Below, piece by piece: positions 47,328 to 56,774 of a stretch of 64,000 nt of DNA. Made by a program: the position numbers and the translations under genes. The stretch is from Idiomarina sp. X4. GTDB taxonomy: Bacteria > Pseudomonadota > Gammaproteobacteria > Enterobacterales > Alteromonadaceae. A model generated the notes under the pieces. It ran no database searches and was not told the DNA's origin. It worked only from the letters and a program-made list of their open reading frames with translations. The stretch covers positions 1,612,001 through 1,676,000 of the forward strand of contig NZ_CP025000.1 of the NCBI RefSeq assembly GCF_002808045.1, given 5' to 3'. The first letter of the stretch is position 1; each line of letters begins with the position of its first letter.

Positions 47328-47945
47328 CTAGTAGTGATCCTGATGGTCACGAAATACTGTAAGCGACCATTGATACTTAATCGCCCCCAAGCGCATGACT
47401 AATGTTGCTGACATACCTGCCGCAAGGGCAATAAGCGGTTGAAATGGCACTAATAAAACGTAAACCGTCGCGCCAACCAGACAAGTGGTAGCGTAAAGCT
47501 CACCTTTGAGAACCATAGGTATATCGCGTGCCAAAACATCACGAAGCATGCCGCCAAAACACGCCGATATCGTGCCCATAATGACGGCAATAAAAGGCGA
47601 GAACCCAGCCGTCAGTGTTTTTTCCGCGCCCATAGCGGCGAAGAAGGCGAGACCGAAAGCATCGGCTATTTGTAGTGTTGTCATGGGTATGTAGGCTTTG
47701 AACCTCAACCATACAATCGTCAATAGCGCCGCCGTTAAAATGGTGTACAGATAGACTTCATCGTGCGTCCAGAAAACCGGCAAGCCGAGTATAAGGTCCC
47801 GGATGGTACCGCCGCCAATAGCGGTTGCGGAGGCGAGAACGATGACGCCGAAGCCGTCCATTTTCTTACGAAACGCTAATAATGTGCCAGCTATCGCAAA
47901 AACAGCGACACCAGCCTGATCTGTCCAGTAGAATATATGTTCCAT
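47328..47945 (-). CDS. TRIC/UPF0126-family membrane protein (YadS-like)
   Basis: A 205-residue protein with seven predicted helices in two similar halves: FAIAGTLLAFRKKMDGFGVIVLASATAIGGGTIRDLILG in the first and DAFGLAFFAAMGAEK plus ISACFGGMLRDVLARDIP in the second. Both GGGxxRD motifs of the trimeric intracellular cation channel family are present. Bacterial members form K+-permeable channels in vitro, with an uncertain role in the cell. One assigned homologue transports glycine. It starts 620 bases before the CrbS gene on the same strand, with a two-base gap between its stop and the CrbS start. Confidence 0.9.
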   Translation of the reverse strand: MEHIFYWTDQAGVAVFAIAGTLLAFRKKMDGFGVIVLASATAIGGGTIRDLILGLPVFWTHDEVYLYTILTAALLTIVWLRFKAYIPMTTLQIADAFGLAFFAAMGAEKTLTAGFSPFIAVIMGTISACFGGMLRDVLARDIPMVLKGELYATTCLVGATVYVLLVPFQPLIALAAGMSATLVMRLGAIKYQWSLTVFRDHQDHY

Positions 47946-48053
47946 GTGCGGTATAAAAGATCAAAATGTTAAGGCTTAGTTTGTCATTAACTTTTGATGA
48001 TGCCCAGTACAAATTATGCCGCCTCATAACAGTACAGCTAAGGATTAGCGCCA

Positions 48054-49568
48054 ATGAGTGTTACCCAGTGCACTACAAAGCATGCAGTTGATGAACTGGT
48101 AGAATCATATCAGCGAGTGCCTATGCTCATTATAGCGACGCACCCGAACCGCGACCGTATTGGTGAACGAGCAGCTTTGCTCGATTTGCATTTGTCCGGA
48201 ACCGACTATTTAAGTCGCGTAAAACCCGAGTTCGCCAAAAATGGTCATGCGGGGCGAGCGTTGCTTGACGAATATGTGAGTCGCTCCCCCATTATTTTTG
48301 AATCCACCGATAATGGCGGCATTAAATTGCGAGCACACAGTACAAAAACAGTGCTCACTATAGCCGGACGACGCCCTCAGGATGAGTACTTGATAAGTGA
48401 GGACGAGCTCGACAATGGCGTTGTGCTAGGACTTAATCACCGCATTGTATTGTTGCTCAAGTGTCTTCCATTAAAAGATACGACGGTCGACGATAACCAT
48501 ACACTAATGGGGCTAAGCGCAGACATCCAGGCAATACGACAACGGGTTTCGCATCTAGCGACCCTGTCTGTTCCTGTGATTATTCGAGGGGCCATTGGCG
48601 TTGGTAAGCAGCAAGCGGCGCATGCTATTCATAAAGCACAGTTTGGTGATGACAAGCCCTTTATTTCCGTAAATTTAGCCGCAATTCACGATGCGGTCGC
48701 TGAAATCGAATTATTTGGGGTCGTCCGAAACGGTAAGCATCAGGCGGGTTATTTTGAACAAGCTGCCGGTGGAACGATTGTATTGGAGGATATTGAGGAT
48801 GCCTCCGATAATATCCACAAATTGTTGAACAGGGCTTTGCAGAGCCAAAGTGTCATGCCGAAAGATGGCGCACACGCATTACCTATTGAATGCCGTATTA
48901 TTATAACCAGTCATCAGGAGAGCAGCGCCGTCGATGAATCGTCTATGGTTTCAATGCTGTTTGAAAAGCTGGCCCCCTATCAGTTGTTTATGCCACCTTT
49001 AGTGCAGCGCAGAGAAGATATTGGCCTACTCTTTAACGCGTTTGTGCGTGAACAATGGTGCAAACTCTATCCGGAAACAACAGACCAATTTGTCATACCG
49101 GGCGAATTGATGAAGCAACTTATGACCTTCACCTGGCCGGGCAATGTGCGTCAGCTTAGAAATGTCGCAAGGCAGGTGGTTATAGACAGCCGAAATCAAG
49201 AACAAATGTATTTAGATCCTCAGTTATTGTCCTTATTGAAACCGCCGTCCTCTAAAGTGGGCCCGGCCGAGCCAGAGTCTAAACAACGTCGCCCCAACAG
49301 TGTGAGTCGGGGGGAATTAATCGGCGCACTTGAGAGCTGCCGCTTCGAGCTTCAAGCCGTTGCTAAAAGACTGAACATATCCCGGGCGTCTGTTTATCAG
49401 CTAATCCAGCGTTTTGATGGTCTTCATACAGCGCAGGATCTCAGTGAGTCGGATATTAAAGATTGTTACGCGAAACATCGGGGCGACACCGAAGCAATGA
49501 TGTGGGAATTACGGGTCTCGCAGATAGGCTTGAGACGCCGTTTAAAAAGCTTAGGTTATGACATTTGA
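48054..49568 (+). CDS. FHA-AAA+-Fis regulator resembling sigma-54 activators but lacking GAFTGA
   Basis: A 504-residue regulator. The N-terminal part (about 35-140) has the FHA-like pattern RIGERAALLDLHLS, RALLDEYVSRSPI and GVVLGLNHRIVLLL. A bEBP-type AAA+ domain follows: Walker A GAIGVGK (179-185), Walker B IVLEDIE, R319-R320 and WPGNVRQLRN. Where activators carry GAFTGA after ELFG, this protein has ELFGVVRNGKHQAGYFE, so contact with sigma-54 is unlikely. The C-terminus has a Fis-type HTH (AVAKRLNISRASVYQLIQRF) and a second HTH-like unit (ELRVSQIGLRRRLKSLGY). FHA domains bind phosphothreonine, which suggests control by a Ser/Thr kinase. It lies immediately upstream of yajC with a 139-base gap. 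Confidence 0.75.
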   Translation: MSVTQCTTKHAVDELVESYQRVPMLIIATHPNRDRIGERAALLDLHLSGTDYLSRVKPEFAKNGHAGRALLDEYVSRSPIIFESTDNGGIKLRAHSTKTVLTIAGRRPQDEYLISEDELDNGVVLGLNHRIVLLLKCLPLKDTTVDDNHTLMGLSADIQAIRQRVSHLATLSVPVIIRGAIGVGKQQAAHAIHKAQFGDDKPFISVNLAAIHDAVAEIELFGVVRNGKHQAGYFEQAAGGTIVLEDIEDASDNIHKLLNRALQSQSVMPKDGAHALPIECRIIITSHQESSAVDESSMVSMLFEKLAPYQLFMPPLVQRREDIGLLFNAFVREQWCKLYPETTDQFVIPGELMKQLMTFTWPGNVRQLRNVARQVVIDSRNQEQMYLDPQLLSLLKPPSSKVGPAEPESKQRRPNSVSRGELIGALESCRFELQAVAKRLNISRASVYQLIQRFDGLHTAQDLSESDIKDCYAKHRGDTEAMMWELRVSQIGLRRRLKSLGYDI

Positions 49569-49707
49569 TTCTACTGAGAGTGGAAGAACTTTCTGTTAAG
49601 ATACATTGTCTGTAAATTGCGAATTGTATTTTGGTTCCTGTGTCCCCATATCTTCGGGGAAGCAACTAAAACGAATAATAATTTAACCATTAATTTGAGG
49701 GAAACTT

Positions 49708-50043
49708 ATGGACTTTTTTATTAGCCCGGCATATGCCCAGGAAGCTGGTGGACAAAGCGGTGGCGGTATGGAACTCATTTTCATGCTGGTCATGTTCGCG
49801 TTGATTTTCTATTTCATGATTTACCGCCCACAAGCGAAACGCGTGAAAAAACATAAAGAACTGATGGGCTCTTTAAGTAAAGGTGATGAAGTACTGACTC
49901 AAGGCGGGTTAGTTGGAAAAATCACTAAAGTAAGCGATGAAAAAGATTTTCTTGTTATCGCATTAACTGACGAGTTAGAAGTGACCATTCAAAAAGGTGC
50001 TGTGACTTCTGTTCTTCCTAAAGGAACCATGAAATCACTGTAA
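49708..50043 (+). CDS. yajC: Sec translocon accessory protein YajC
   Basis: A 111-residue inner-membrane protein of the SecDF-YajC complex. One hydrophobic helix (GMELIFMLVMFALIFYFMIYRPQAKR) is followed by a basic cytoplasmic part with HKELMGSLSKGDEVLTQGGLVGKI. The ATG has TGAGGGAAA upstream. First gene of yajC-secD-secF. The 139-base leader holds a short hairpin (TCCCC/GGGGA, about 49643-49660) of unknown role. Confidence 0.96.
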   Translation: MDFFISPAYAQEAGGQSGGGMELIFMLVMFALIFYFMIYRPQAKRVKKHKELMGSLSKGDEVLTQGGLVGKITKVSDEKDFLVIALTDELEVTIQKGAVTSVLPKGTMKSL

Positions 50044-50073
50044 AGTGATTAAAGAAATAATCAGGGGCACGAC

Positions 50074-51918
50074 GTGTTAAATAAATACCCGTTGTGGAAA
50101 AACCTGCTGATTATCTTTGTTGTATTAGTGGCAGCGCTTTATGCGCTGCCAAATATTTATGGCGAAGACCCAGCAGTGCAAATTTCCGCAGACAGAAACG
50201 CAACGATTGATGCAAGCACGATGGATCGCGTGCGCAATGCGCTTGACAGTGTTGATATAGAGCCGAAAAGCGTATCATTAGAGAATGAACAACTGTTGGT
50301 TCGTTTGAACTCAGACAACGAGCAGTTAAAGGCCAGAGAGACTATTCTCGACAGCCTGGGCGACAATTACATTGTCGCGCTTAACCTGGCACCAGCAACG
50401 CCGGAATGGTTAAAAAGTTTAGGTGCACAACCTATGAAGCTGGGTCTGGATCTGCGAGGTGGTGTTCACTTCTTAATGGAAATCGATATGGGCGAAGCAA
50501 TGTCCAAAATTATCGATGGCATGAAAGACACCGTTAGAGCCGAGCTGCGCGAAGAACGCATTCGATACAGTGCTGTCCGTGTGGATGGTACTGCGGTCGA
50601 GATCGAACTTCGAAATGACGAAGCGTTTCAAGAGGCTGCGCAATACTTAGATAACCGTTATCAGGGTTATGTGTTGGCCGAAAATGAAGAGACTCGCACT
50701 TTGCGCTTGGAAATGACCGAGCAGAAAATTGCGGAGACACGCGACTACGCGGTTGATCAGAACATCACTATCATGCGCAACCGTGTGAATGAATTGGGTG
50801 TTGCGGAGCCGGTCATTCAGCGTCAGGGCTCTAACCGTATTGTGGTTGAATTACCCGGCGTACAAGACACTGCTCGCGCTAAGGAAATTCTGGGCGCAAC
50901 AGCGACGTTGGAATTCCGTATGGTCGACAGCGAAAATGATGTCCGTGACGCCATGAACGGCCGAGTCCCGTTTGGCAGTGAACTCTTACCTATGCGCGAT
51001 GGCCCTCAGCAGCTGCTGAAAGAAGACGTTATTTTAACGGGGGACCACATCGTTAACGCTGGGGTTGGCTACGACGAATATAACCGTCCACAGGTAAATA
51101 TCACGCTAGACGGCGTTGGTGGTAACAAAATGTCGTTGGCAACAAAAGATAATGTCGGTAAACCAATGGCAACCGTCTTTATCGAATACGAAGCGACGGA
51201 TGAACGTGATGAAGAAGGTAACTTACAATTCACCAAAAGTGCTGAAGTTATCAACGTTGCAACGATACAGTCGCGTCTGGGCAGTAATTTCCGCATTACC
51301 GGCGTAGGGGCGCAAGAAGCACAAAACCTTGCGCTGTTATTGCGCGCCGGTGCGTTGATTGCGCCAATTCAAATTGTTGAAGAACGCACGGTTGGTCCAA
51401 GCCTCGGCCAGCAAAATATCGATTCAGGTACACAGGCTATTTTCTGGGGCTTCGTTTTAGTTCTGGCGTTTATGGTTGTGTACTACAAGAAGTTTGGTCT
51501 AGTCGCTAATGCGGCGTTGGCAACCAACTTAATTTTAATTATTGGTGTCATGTCGATGATACCAGGCGCAACACTAACCTTGCCGGGTATGGCGGGTATT
51601 GTTCTGACCGTTGGTATGGCAGTCGATGCAAACGTGCTTATTTTTGAGCGTATACGCGAAGAAATAAAAGACAAGCGCAGTCCGCAGCAAGCTATTCATC
51701 ATGGTTATGACAGCGCGTTATCAACCATTGCCGACGCCAACGTCACCACATTAATTGCCGCGCTTATTCTGTTTGCTATTGGTAATGGGCCTATTAAAGG
51801 CTTCGCTATTACTCTGGCAATCGGCATTATTACATCCATGTTCACCGCTATTGTCGGTACGCGTGCCATTGTTAACTCCGTTTGGGGTGGCAAGCGCTTA
51901 TCGAAGCTGTCGATATAA
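50074..51918 (+). CDS. secD: Protein translocase subunit SecD
   Basis: RND-type inner-membrane protein that helps pull proteins out of the SecYEG channel using the proton or sodium motive force. The 614 residues show the first helix near the N-terminus, the motif [17 protein letters not shown], a large periplasmic P1 region, and the five C-terminal helices with [21 protein letters not shown] and [18 protein letters not shown]. The start is GTG, with AGGGG upstream. Between yajC and secF with short gaps, a standard operon. Confidence 0.97.
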   Translation: MLNKYPLWKNLLIIFVVLVAALYALPNIYGEDPAVQISADRNATIDASTMDRVRNALDSVDIEPKSVSLENEQLLVRLNSDNEQLKARETILDSLGDNYIVALNLAPATPEWLKSLGAQPMKLGLDLRGGVHFLMEIDMGEAMSKIIDGMKDTVRAELREERIRYSAVRVDGTAVEIELRNDEAFQEAAQYLDNRYQGYVLAENEETRTLRLEMTEQKIAETRDYAVDQNITIMRNRVNELGVAEPVIQRQGSNRIVVELPGVQDTARAKEILGATATLEFRMVDSENDVRDAMNGRVPFGSELLPMRDGPQQLLKEDVILTGDHIVNAGVGYDEYNRPQVNITLDGVGGNKMSLATKDNVGKPMATVFIEYEATDERDEEGNLQFTKSAEVINVATIQSRLGSNFRITGVGAQEAQNLALLLRAGALIAPIQIVEERTVGPSLGQQNIDSGTQAIFWGFVLVLAFMVVYYKKFGLVANAALATNLILIIGVMSMIPGATLTLPGMAGIVLTVGMAVDANVLIFERIREEIKDKRSPQQAIHHGYDSALSTIADANVTTLIAALILFAIGNGPIKGFAITLAIGIITSMFTAIVGTRAIVNSVWGGKRLSKLSI

Positions 51919-51933
51919 GGGAGGTACAGGAAA

Positions 51934-52872
51934 ATGATGAATTCAGAAGAACGACTTCCCTTCATGCGCTTCCGGGGTATTGCCGGAATTATCAGTGCAT
52001 TATTGGTTATTGCCTCTATCGTGTCGTTGTCGGTTAACAAGCTGAACTTTGGTCTCGATTTTACGGGCGGTACGTTGTTAGAAATAGGCTTTCAGGAGCC
52101 GGCTGATCTGAACCGAGTACGCAGTTCTTTAGAAAGTGAAGGTTTTGGAGACGCCGTTGTTCAAAACTACGGGACTCAGGAAGATATTTTGATTCGCCTT
52201 GAGCCTCGTACTGATGTTAAAGCTGAAGAGCTAGGCTCGAATATCCTTGAAGCACTGCGTGCAGAGTTCGATAAAACAGTTGAAATGCGCCGTATTGAAT
52301 TTGTCGGTCCCAATGTGGGTGACGAGTTCATTGAGCAGGGTGGCCTGGCTATGCTTACTGCTCTCATTTGTATATTGCTCTATATTGCAATGCGTTTTGA
52401 GTGGCGCTTGGCCGTCGGTGCAGTAGCCGCATTGGCACATGACGTGATACTAACGTTGGGGCTATTCTCTTTCTTGCAATTAGAGTTCGACTTAACGGTA
52501 CTGGCTGCTCTTTTAGCCGTAATCGGTTACTCCATTAACGATACCGTTGTGGTGTGTGACCGAATTCGGGAAACGTTCCGTAAGTTCGCTAAGCTGACTC
52601 CGTTGCAAACGGTTAACCGAGCACTGACGGATACATTAAGCCGTACTTTAGTCACGTCAATTACCACTATTTTGGTGTTATTGACCTTGTTCTTCTTAGG
52701 CGGCCCGTTAATTCACGGTTTCGCAACGGCACTGTTATTTGGTGTGGTTATTGGTACTTACTCGTCGATTTATATTGCGAGTACCGTCGCGTTAGCCTTT
52801 GGTGTAAGCCGAGAAGACTTAATGCCGCCGGAAGTTGAAAAAGAAGGTGCAGATCAGGACCCTCTTCAATAA
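51934..52872 (+). CDS. secF: Protein translocase subunit SecF
   Basis: Partner of SecD in the inner membrane. The 312 residues hold the N-terminal helix and FGLDFTGGTLLEIGF, a short periplasmic domain, and the C-terminal helices with IGYSINDTVVVCDRIRETFR and ALTDTLSRTLVTSITTILVLL. ATG-ATG start preceded by GGGAGG. A hairpin overlapping the stop codon (ACCCTCTT/AAGAGGGT) separates it from yaaA but has no T-run. Confidence 0.97.
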   Translation: MMNSEERLPFMRFRGIAGIISALLVIASIVSLSVNKLNFGLDFTGGTLLEIGFQEPADLNRVRSSLESEGFGDAVVQNYGTQEDILIRLEPRTDVKAEELGSNILEALRAEFDKTVEMRRIEFVGPNVGDEFIEQGGLAMLTALICILLYIAMRFEWRLAVGAVAALAHDVILTLGLFSFLQLEFDLTVLAALLAVIGYSINDTVVVCDRIRETFRKFAKLTPLQTVNRALTDTLSRTLVTSITTILVLLTLFFLGGPLIHGFATALLFGVVIGTYSSIYIASTVALAFGVSREDLMPPEVEKEGADQDPLQ

Positions 52873-52878
52873 GAGGGT
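52859..52878 (+). terminator. Short hairpin across the secF stop codon
   Basis: ACCCTCTT and AAGAGGGT form an eight-pair stem with loop CAAT, including the secF TAA. No T-run follows and the yaaA ribosome site is about 20 bases on, so it is at most an attenuator or an mRNA-stabilising structure. Confidence 0.3.
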
Positions 52879-52907
52879 TCTGAGTTATCATTACAGGAGA
52901 TAAGAGC

Positions 52908-53684
52908 ATGTTAGCCGTTGTTTCACCTGCTAAAAATCTAGACTATGAAAGTGACTTACCGAAGTTAGACGTCACCCAGCCAAGAATGCTGGACCAGGCA
53001 GAGGCCTTGGTTAAAGTCTGTCGCAAACTCAGTCCGCAAGATTTAGGGTCGCTCATGAAAATTAGCGACAAGCTAGCGGGCTTAAATGCGGCGCGATTTG
53101 AAGAGTGGCAACGGCCGTTCACAGAAGATAATGCTCGCCCGGCAATGTACGCGTTTAACGGCGATGTATATGCTGGGTTAGATGCCGATACGTTAGACGC
53201 TTCTGCCGTGAAAAACGCTCAGCGGCACCTGCGTATCTTGTCAGGTTTGTATGGTGTTTTAAGACCTCTTGATTTAATGCAGCCTTACCGATTAGAAATG
53301 GGTACCAAGTTGCAAACCGAGAACGGCAAAAACCTTTACGAATTCTGGGGTGAGTCAATAACTGAACAGTTAAATCAGGACTTGGAAGCTATCGGCAGCT
53401 CAATGTTAGTTAACTTGGCGTCGAATGAGTATTTCTCTGCGGTAAAACCGAAAGCCCTTAATGCCGACATTATAACGCCGGTGTTTAAAGATGAAAAAAA
53501 TGGCCAATATAAAGTCATTAGTTTTTACGCTAAAAAAGCAAGAGGCATGATGGCGCGCTTTATAGTGAACCAAACGCCACAATCTGTGTCTGATCTTAAA
53601 GAGTTTGACGCGGCTGGGTACAGCTACAACGGCGACCTGTCAAAAGGTAATGAGCTGGTATTCTGTCGGGCAGAGCAAAAATAA
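52908..53684 (+). CDS. yaaA: Peroxide stress protein YaaA
   Basis: A 258-residue cytoplasmic protein of the UPF0246 family, which in E. coli lowers free intracellular iron and protects DNA during hydrogen peroxide stress. It begins [15 protein letters not shown], and contains [38 protein letters not shown] and [17 protein letters not shown] good AGGAG ribosome site precedes the ATG. Its position after secF suggests read-through from the secDF operon. Confidence 0.95.
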   Translation: MLAVVSPAKNLDYESDLPKLDVTQPRMLDQAEALVKVCRKLSPQDLGSLMKISDKLAGLNAARFEEWQRPFTEDNARPAMYAFNGDVYAGLDADTLDASAVKNAQRHLRILSGLYGVLRPLDLMQPYRLEMGTKLQTENGKNLYEFWGESITEQLNQDLEAIGSSMLVNLASNEYFSAVKPKALNADIITPVFKDEKNGQYKVISFYAKKARGMMARFIVNQTPQSVSDLKEFDAAGYSYNGDLSKGNELVFCRAEQK

Positions 53685-53695
53685 AGGAGCCCTGA

Positions 53696-54565
53696 ATGAG
53701 TGACGACAAAGTAGAAAATTCTCCGGCAACGGAAGACGCTAGCCGGAAAACAACTTGGGCCGTTGTTATTGTCATTGTGGTTGCGGTCATAGCTGCTGTT
53801 GTTTGGTGGTGGTTACCATCAGAAAAGCCGCAGCAGCAAGAAAAAGTGAAGGTAGAGCAATCGACCTCAACTGAAGTGGAAACCGAGCCTTATCAGCCTG
53901 AAGAGCCCGAAGAAGAACCTGAGCCTTTACCTGAGCCGGTAGAGCCTGAACCGGTTAAACAAACCGAAGAAGCCCCCGAGCCTGAACAAATAGCACTGCC
54001 GGAGCTGAACAACAGTACGCCAACGGTTTTACAGGAACTGGACTCAAGCGATATTAACATTCGTCCGCTGAAAAGCTCTCAGCTTATCCGTGACGCAGTT
54101 GTACTAGCCGACAACATCAGTAACGGCAGTATCGTCCGAGACCGTACTATTGTGCAGCGTCCTGATGGCCGTTTTAGCGTGATAGAAGTGGATGGCGAGC
54201 TATATATTGACGAAAGTTCTTACCGTCGCTATGACGCTTTGGTCGACTGGTTTGTCAGTCTCGATGCTTACGCGTTAGCCGACAACTACGAGCTGTTTAA
54301 ACCTTTAGTTCAGGAAGCCTACGCGGAAATTGGCTACCCAGATTCAGACTTTGATAGCACCTTAATTGAAGCGATTGATGTGCTGTTGTCAACGCCAGTA
54401 CCTGAAGGTTTGGTGGAAGTAAAAGCCGACAGTGTTATGTATACCTACGCTGATGATGCTTATGAAGCGTTACCGGCTGCACAGAAGCAATTACTGCGCA
54501 TGGGACCAGACAACATTGAGCGTATTAAACAGAAATTAAGAGAAATACAGAAGGCATTGCAGTAA
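53696..54565 (+). CDS. DUF3014-family membrane-anchored protein
   Basis: A 289-residue protein with one membrane helix (about 22-44), then a Pro/Glu-rich linker (about 60-105, repeated PEP and EPE units) that may span the periplasm, and a C-terminal globular DUF3014 domain with DGELYIDESSYRRYDALVDWFVSLD. Function unknown. It starts 11 bases after yaaA with a good AAGGAGC site, and precedes an acyltransferase gene by three bases. Confidence 0.75.
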   Translation: MSDDKVENSPATEDASRKTTWAVVIVIVVAVIAAVVWWWLPSEKPQQQEKVKVEQSTSTEVETEPYQPEEPEEEPEPLPEPVEPEPVKQTEEAPEPEQIALPELNNSTPTVLQELDSSDINIRPLKSSQLIRDAVVLADNISNGSIVRDRTIVQRPDGRFSVIEVDGELYIDESSYRRYDALVDWFVSLDAYALADNYELFKPLVQEAYAEIGYPDSDFDSTLIEAIDVLLSTPVPEGLVEVKADSVMYTYADDAYEALPAAQKQLLRMGPDNIERIKQKLREIQKALQ

Positions 54566-54568
54566 TTT

Positions 54569-55174
54569 ATGAAAAATAACGATCAGCTTCCTGAGTTTGT
54601 GAAAGGCGAATTTCCGGTGAGAGACAACCGTTTCTTGCGCTGGGTTGGTCGCGTTGGAATGCGTCTCATGGGAGGCTGGAAAATTAACGGCAGTATGCCT
54701 GCGGTAAAAAAGGCTATTCTGCCGGTCGCACCGCATACGTCAAATTGGGATTTTCCGGTTGGCGCATTTGTTATGTTGGCGATGGGTCTAAAACTGAATT
54801 ACTTAGGTAAGAACAGCTTGTTCCGGTTTCCTATCAAAACGCTGATGACCAAGTTAGGCGGTATTCCGGTTGATAGAAGTGCTGCGAACGGTGTGGTTGG
54901 TAGTATGGTTGAGCAGTTTCGCAGTAAAGATGAGCTCATTTTGGTCATTACTCCAGAAGGCACGCGCAAAAAGGTGACCGAATGGAAGAAAGGTTTTTTG
55001 CACATGGCGAAGCAGGCAAAAGTGCCGGTCATACCGGTCGCTTTCGATTTTGCCCGTAAAGCCATCGATATAGGCCCGGCACTTATGATCACCGACGAAA
55101 TCGAAAAAGAATTGCTTCGTGTGAAGTCATTTTTTGCACATGCGCAGGGCAAACGGAGTGAAGCATCGTGCTGA
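54569..55174 (+). CDS. PlsC-like 1-acylglycerol-phosphate acyltransferase family protein
   Basis: A 201-residue lipid acyltransferase family member. The catalytic HX4D motif is H56-D61 in PHTSNWD and the glycerol-phosphate-binding motif is PEGTR (129-133). It is shorter than PlsC (about 245 residues) and lacks strong N-terminal membrane helices, resembling DUF374/PlsC-like enzymes of unknown acceptor. The following GNAT-like gene starts seven bases before its end, so they are coupled. Confidence 0.85.
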   Translation: MKNNDQLPEFVKGEFPVRDNRFLRWVGRVGMRLMGGWKINGSMPAVKKAILPVAPHTSNWDFPVGAFVMLAMGLKLNYLGKNSLFRFPIKTLMTKLGGIPVDRSAANGVVGSMVEQFRSKDELILVITPEGTRKKVTEWKKGFLHMAKQAKVPVIPVAFDFARKAIDIGPALMITDEIEKELLRVKSFFAHAQGKRSEASC

Positions 55175-55815
55175 GAAGTTTGGCTGCTGTCATTATGTGT
55201 TTTCTTGCACTGGCCGCAATGCCGGCTAAGGCGGGCGACTTTTGGCAGCAGCAATGGACCGTTCCCGGCGAAGCTGAAAGTAATAATTTAATTATTCGGC
55301 CTATACGGGAGTCTGATAAAGCGCGCTTTTTTCACTCTTACATGACGTCACAAAAATGGTTATATAAGAAACTCGGCTGGGCTTGGCCTTCTGAGAAGAG
55401 TACGCTGGAACAAAACAGTACAATGGTGGACTACCACCTGGAACAAGCCGAACAAAAGACCGCGTTCACTTATGTGGTACTGGATAAATCCGACAATTCT
55501 ATTATTGGTGCGGTTTATATGGTGCCTGTGGCGTCGGAACGTCAGGAAAACAGTGGTATTTCAAAAAGCGCCTATAACGCAGAAGTTAGCTGGTGGTTGT
55601 TAGAAAGTGCTGTCGATAATAACCTCCATAACGATCTCTTCGCTTTACTAACGCGTTGGCTTGGGGAAAGCTGGCCGTGGCGGCAGGTTATGTTTCCTGT
55701 CTCTGAAAATAACGCAACAGCTCTGCAACTGTTAGAAAGCAGTAAAGCACGCTACATCGGCAGAAACCTCGATACACGGGAAAAGTATTTCTCTTACGCA
55801 ATTTCACGCAAATAA
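55168..55815 (+). CDS. GNAT-like acetyltransferase with a predicted signal peptide
   Basis: A 215-residue protein. The region after residue 40 fits the RimJ/RimL-like GNAT fold: LIIRPIRESDKARFFHSYM, FTYVVLDKSDNSIIGAVYM, AEVSWWLLE and VSENNATALQLLES. The first 22 residues form a textbook signal peptide ending AKA, which is unusual because acetyl-CoA is absent from the periplasm. The acetyl-CoA loop is poorly conserved (ESAVDNNLHNDL). The start is GTG, with GGAG nine bases upstream. An alternative is that translation starts later and the leader is not used, but no good internal site is seen. Confidence 0.65.
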   Translation: MLRSLAAVIMCFLALAAMPAKAGDFWQQQWTVPGEAESNNLIIRPIRESDKARFFHSYMTSQKWLYKKLGWAWPSEKSTLEQNSTMVDYHLEQAEQKTAFTYVVLDKSDNSIIGAVYMVPVASERQENSGISKSAYNAEVSWWLLESAVDNNLHNDLFALLTRWLGESWPWRQVMFPVSENNATALQLLESSKARYIGRNLDTREKYFSYAISRK

Positions 55816-55825
55816 TTCCTCTTTG

Positions 55826-55834
55826 TGCTATGAT
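55826..55834 (+). promoter_or_regulatory. Extended -10 promoter element before ribH
   Basis: TGCTATGAT combines a TGn extension with TATGAT (55829-55834), followed by a GC-rich CGCGCGC stretch. It lies 52 bases before the ribH start. No clear -35 box is present. No FMN riboswitch (RFN element) can be seen between it and the gene. Confidence 0.45.
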
Positions 55835-55885
55835 CGCGCGCAATTTGCGATTTAGTACTAACGACAGGTCAATTAAGGAAAACTT

Positions 55886-56350
55886 ATGCAGGTAATTGAA
55901 GGCGGTATTAATGCGGCTGGCAAAAAATTTGCCATTATCGTATCTCGCTTCAACCATTTCGTTGTTGAAAGTTTACTGGACGGTGCGGTTCAAACATTGA
56001 AGCACTATGGCGAAGTAGCAGACGACGACATCACTGTGGTACGTGTTCCTGGTGCTTACGAAATTCCGGTTACCGCAAAGCGTTTAGCCCAATCTGGGAA
56101 ATACGATGCAATTATTGCTGTCGGTGCGGTCATTCGTGGTGGCACGCCTCACTTTGAATTTGTTGCTGGTGAATGCAATAGCGGGCTAGGTCGTGTTGCA
56201 ACCGAATTTGGGCTGCCTGTCGCTTTTGGGGTTATTACCACAGACTCACTGGAGCAAGCGATTGAACGAAGCGGTTCTAAAGCGGGTAATAAAGGCTCTG
56301 AAGCTGCATTAAGCGCACTCGAAATGGTTAACGTACTGGATAAGATCTGA
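55886..56350 (+). CDS. ribH: 6,7-dimethyl-8-ribityllumazine synthase
   Basis: Penultimate step of riboflavin synthesis, joining 5-amino-6-ribitylaminouracil with dihydroxybutanone phosphate. 154 residues, the family length, with [43 protein letters not shown] and [17 protein letters not shown]. The catalytic His is in TPHFEF. AAGGAAAAC precedes the ATG. Followed by nusB after two bases, the conserved ribH-nusB-thiL-pgpA order. Confidence 0.97.
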   Translation: MQVIEGGINAAGKKFAIIVSRFNHFVVESLLDGAVQTLKHYGEVADDDITVVRVPGAYEIPVTAKRLAQSGKYDAIIAVGAVIRGGTPHFEFVAGECNSGLGRVATEFGLPVAFGVITTDSLEQAIERSGSKAGNKGSEAALSALEMVNVLDKI

Positions 56351-56352
56351 AG

Positions 56353-56772
56353 ATGAAACCTGCAGCAAGAAGAAAAGCACGAAAATTAGCGGTACAGGCT
56401 ATTTACTCCTGGCAGTTATCGCAAAACAGCTTCAGCGATATTGAAGCACAGTTCTTGACGGACACCGACACCAGTAAAGTGGATGTTGACTACTTTCTTG
56501 AGCTGGTACGTGGCGTTGGCGGTCAGTACCGTTCGCTTGATGAGTCTCTGAAGCCCTTTTTGGCGCGTCCAATAAACGAGCTTGATCCTATTGAGTTGGC
56601 GGTTCTGCGTATAGCGGCTTACGAGCTAAGTGAGCGCATGGATGTTCCTTACAAAGTGGCTATTAACGAAGCTATTGAACTTGCTAAGTCATTTGGGGCT
56701 GATGAGAGCCACCGTTTTGTCAATGGTGTATTAGACAAGGCAGTCGATACGTTGAGACCCGCACGAAAATAG
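56353..56772 (+). CDS. nusB: Transcription antitermination factor NusB
   Basis: Helical RNA-binding protein that with S10 (NusE) binds boxA of rRNA operons to prevent premature termination. 139 residues with the N-terminal [18 protein letters not shown] and the C-terminal [47 protein letters not shown], matching the family throughout. Follows ribH by two bases and precedes thiL by two bases. Confidence 0.97.
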   Translation: MKPAARRKARKLAVQAIYSWQLSQNSFSDIEAQFLTDTDTSKVDVDYFLELVRGVGGQYRSLDESLKPFLARPINELDPIELAVLRIAAYELSERMDVPYKVAINEAIELAKSFGADESHRFVNGVLDKAVDTLRPARK

Positions 56773-56774
56773 TT

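Noticed and set aside
49569..49707. Regulatory leader peptide (SecM/VemP-like) before yajC
   Set aside because: No start codon with a ribosome site opens a plausible short frame here. Only a weak five-pair hairpin is visible.
55816..55885. FMN riboswitch before ribH
   Set aside because: The leader is only about 50 bases and lacks the conserved RFN helices. A simple promoter is enough.
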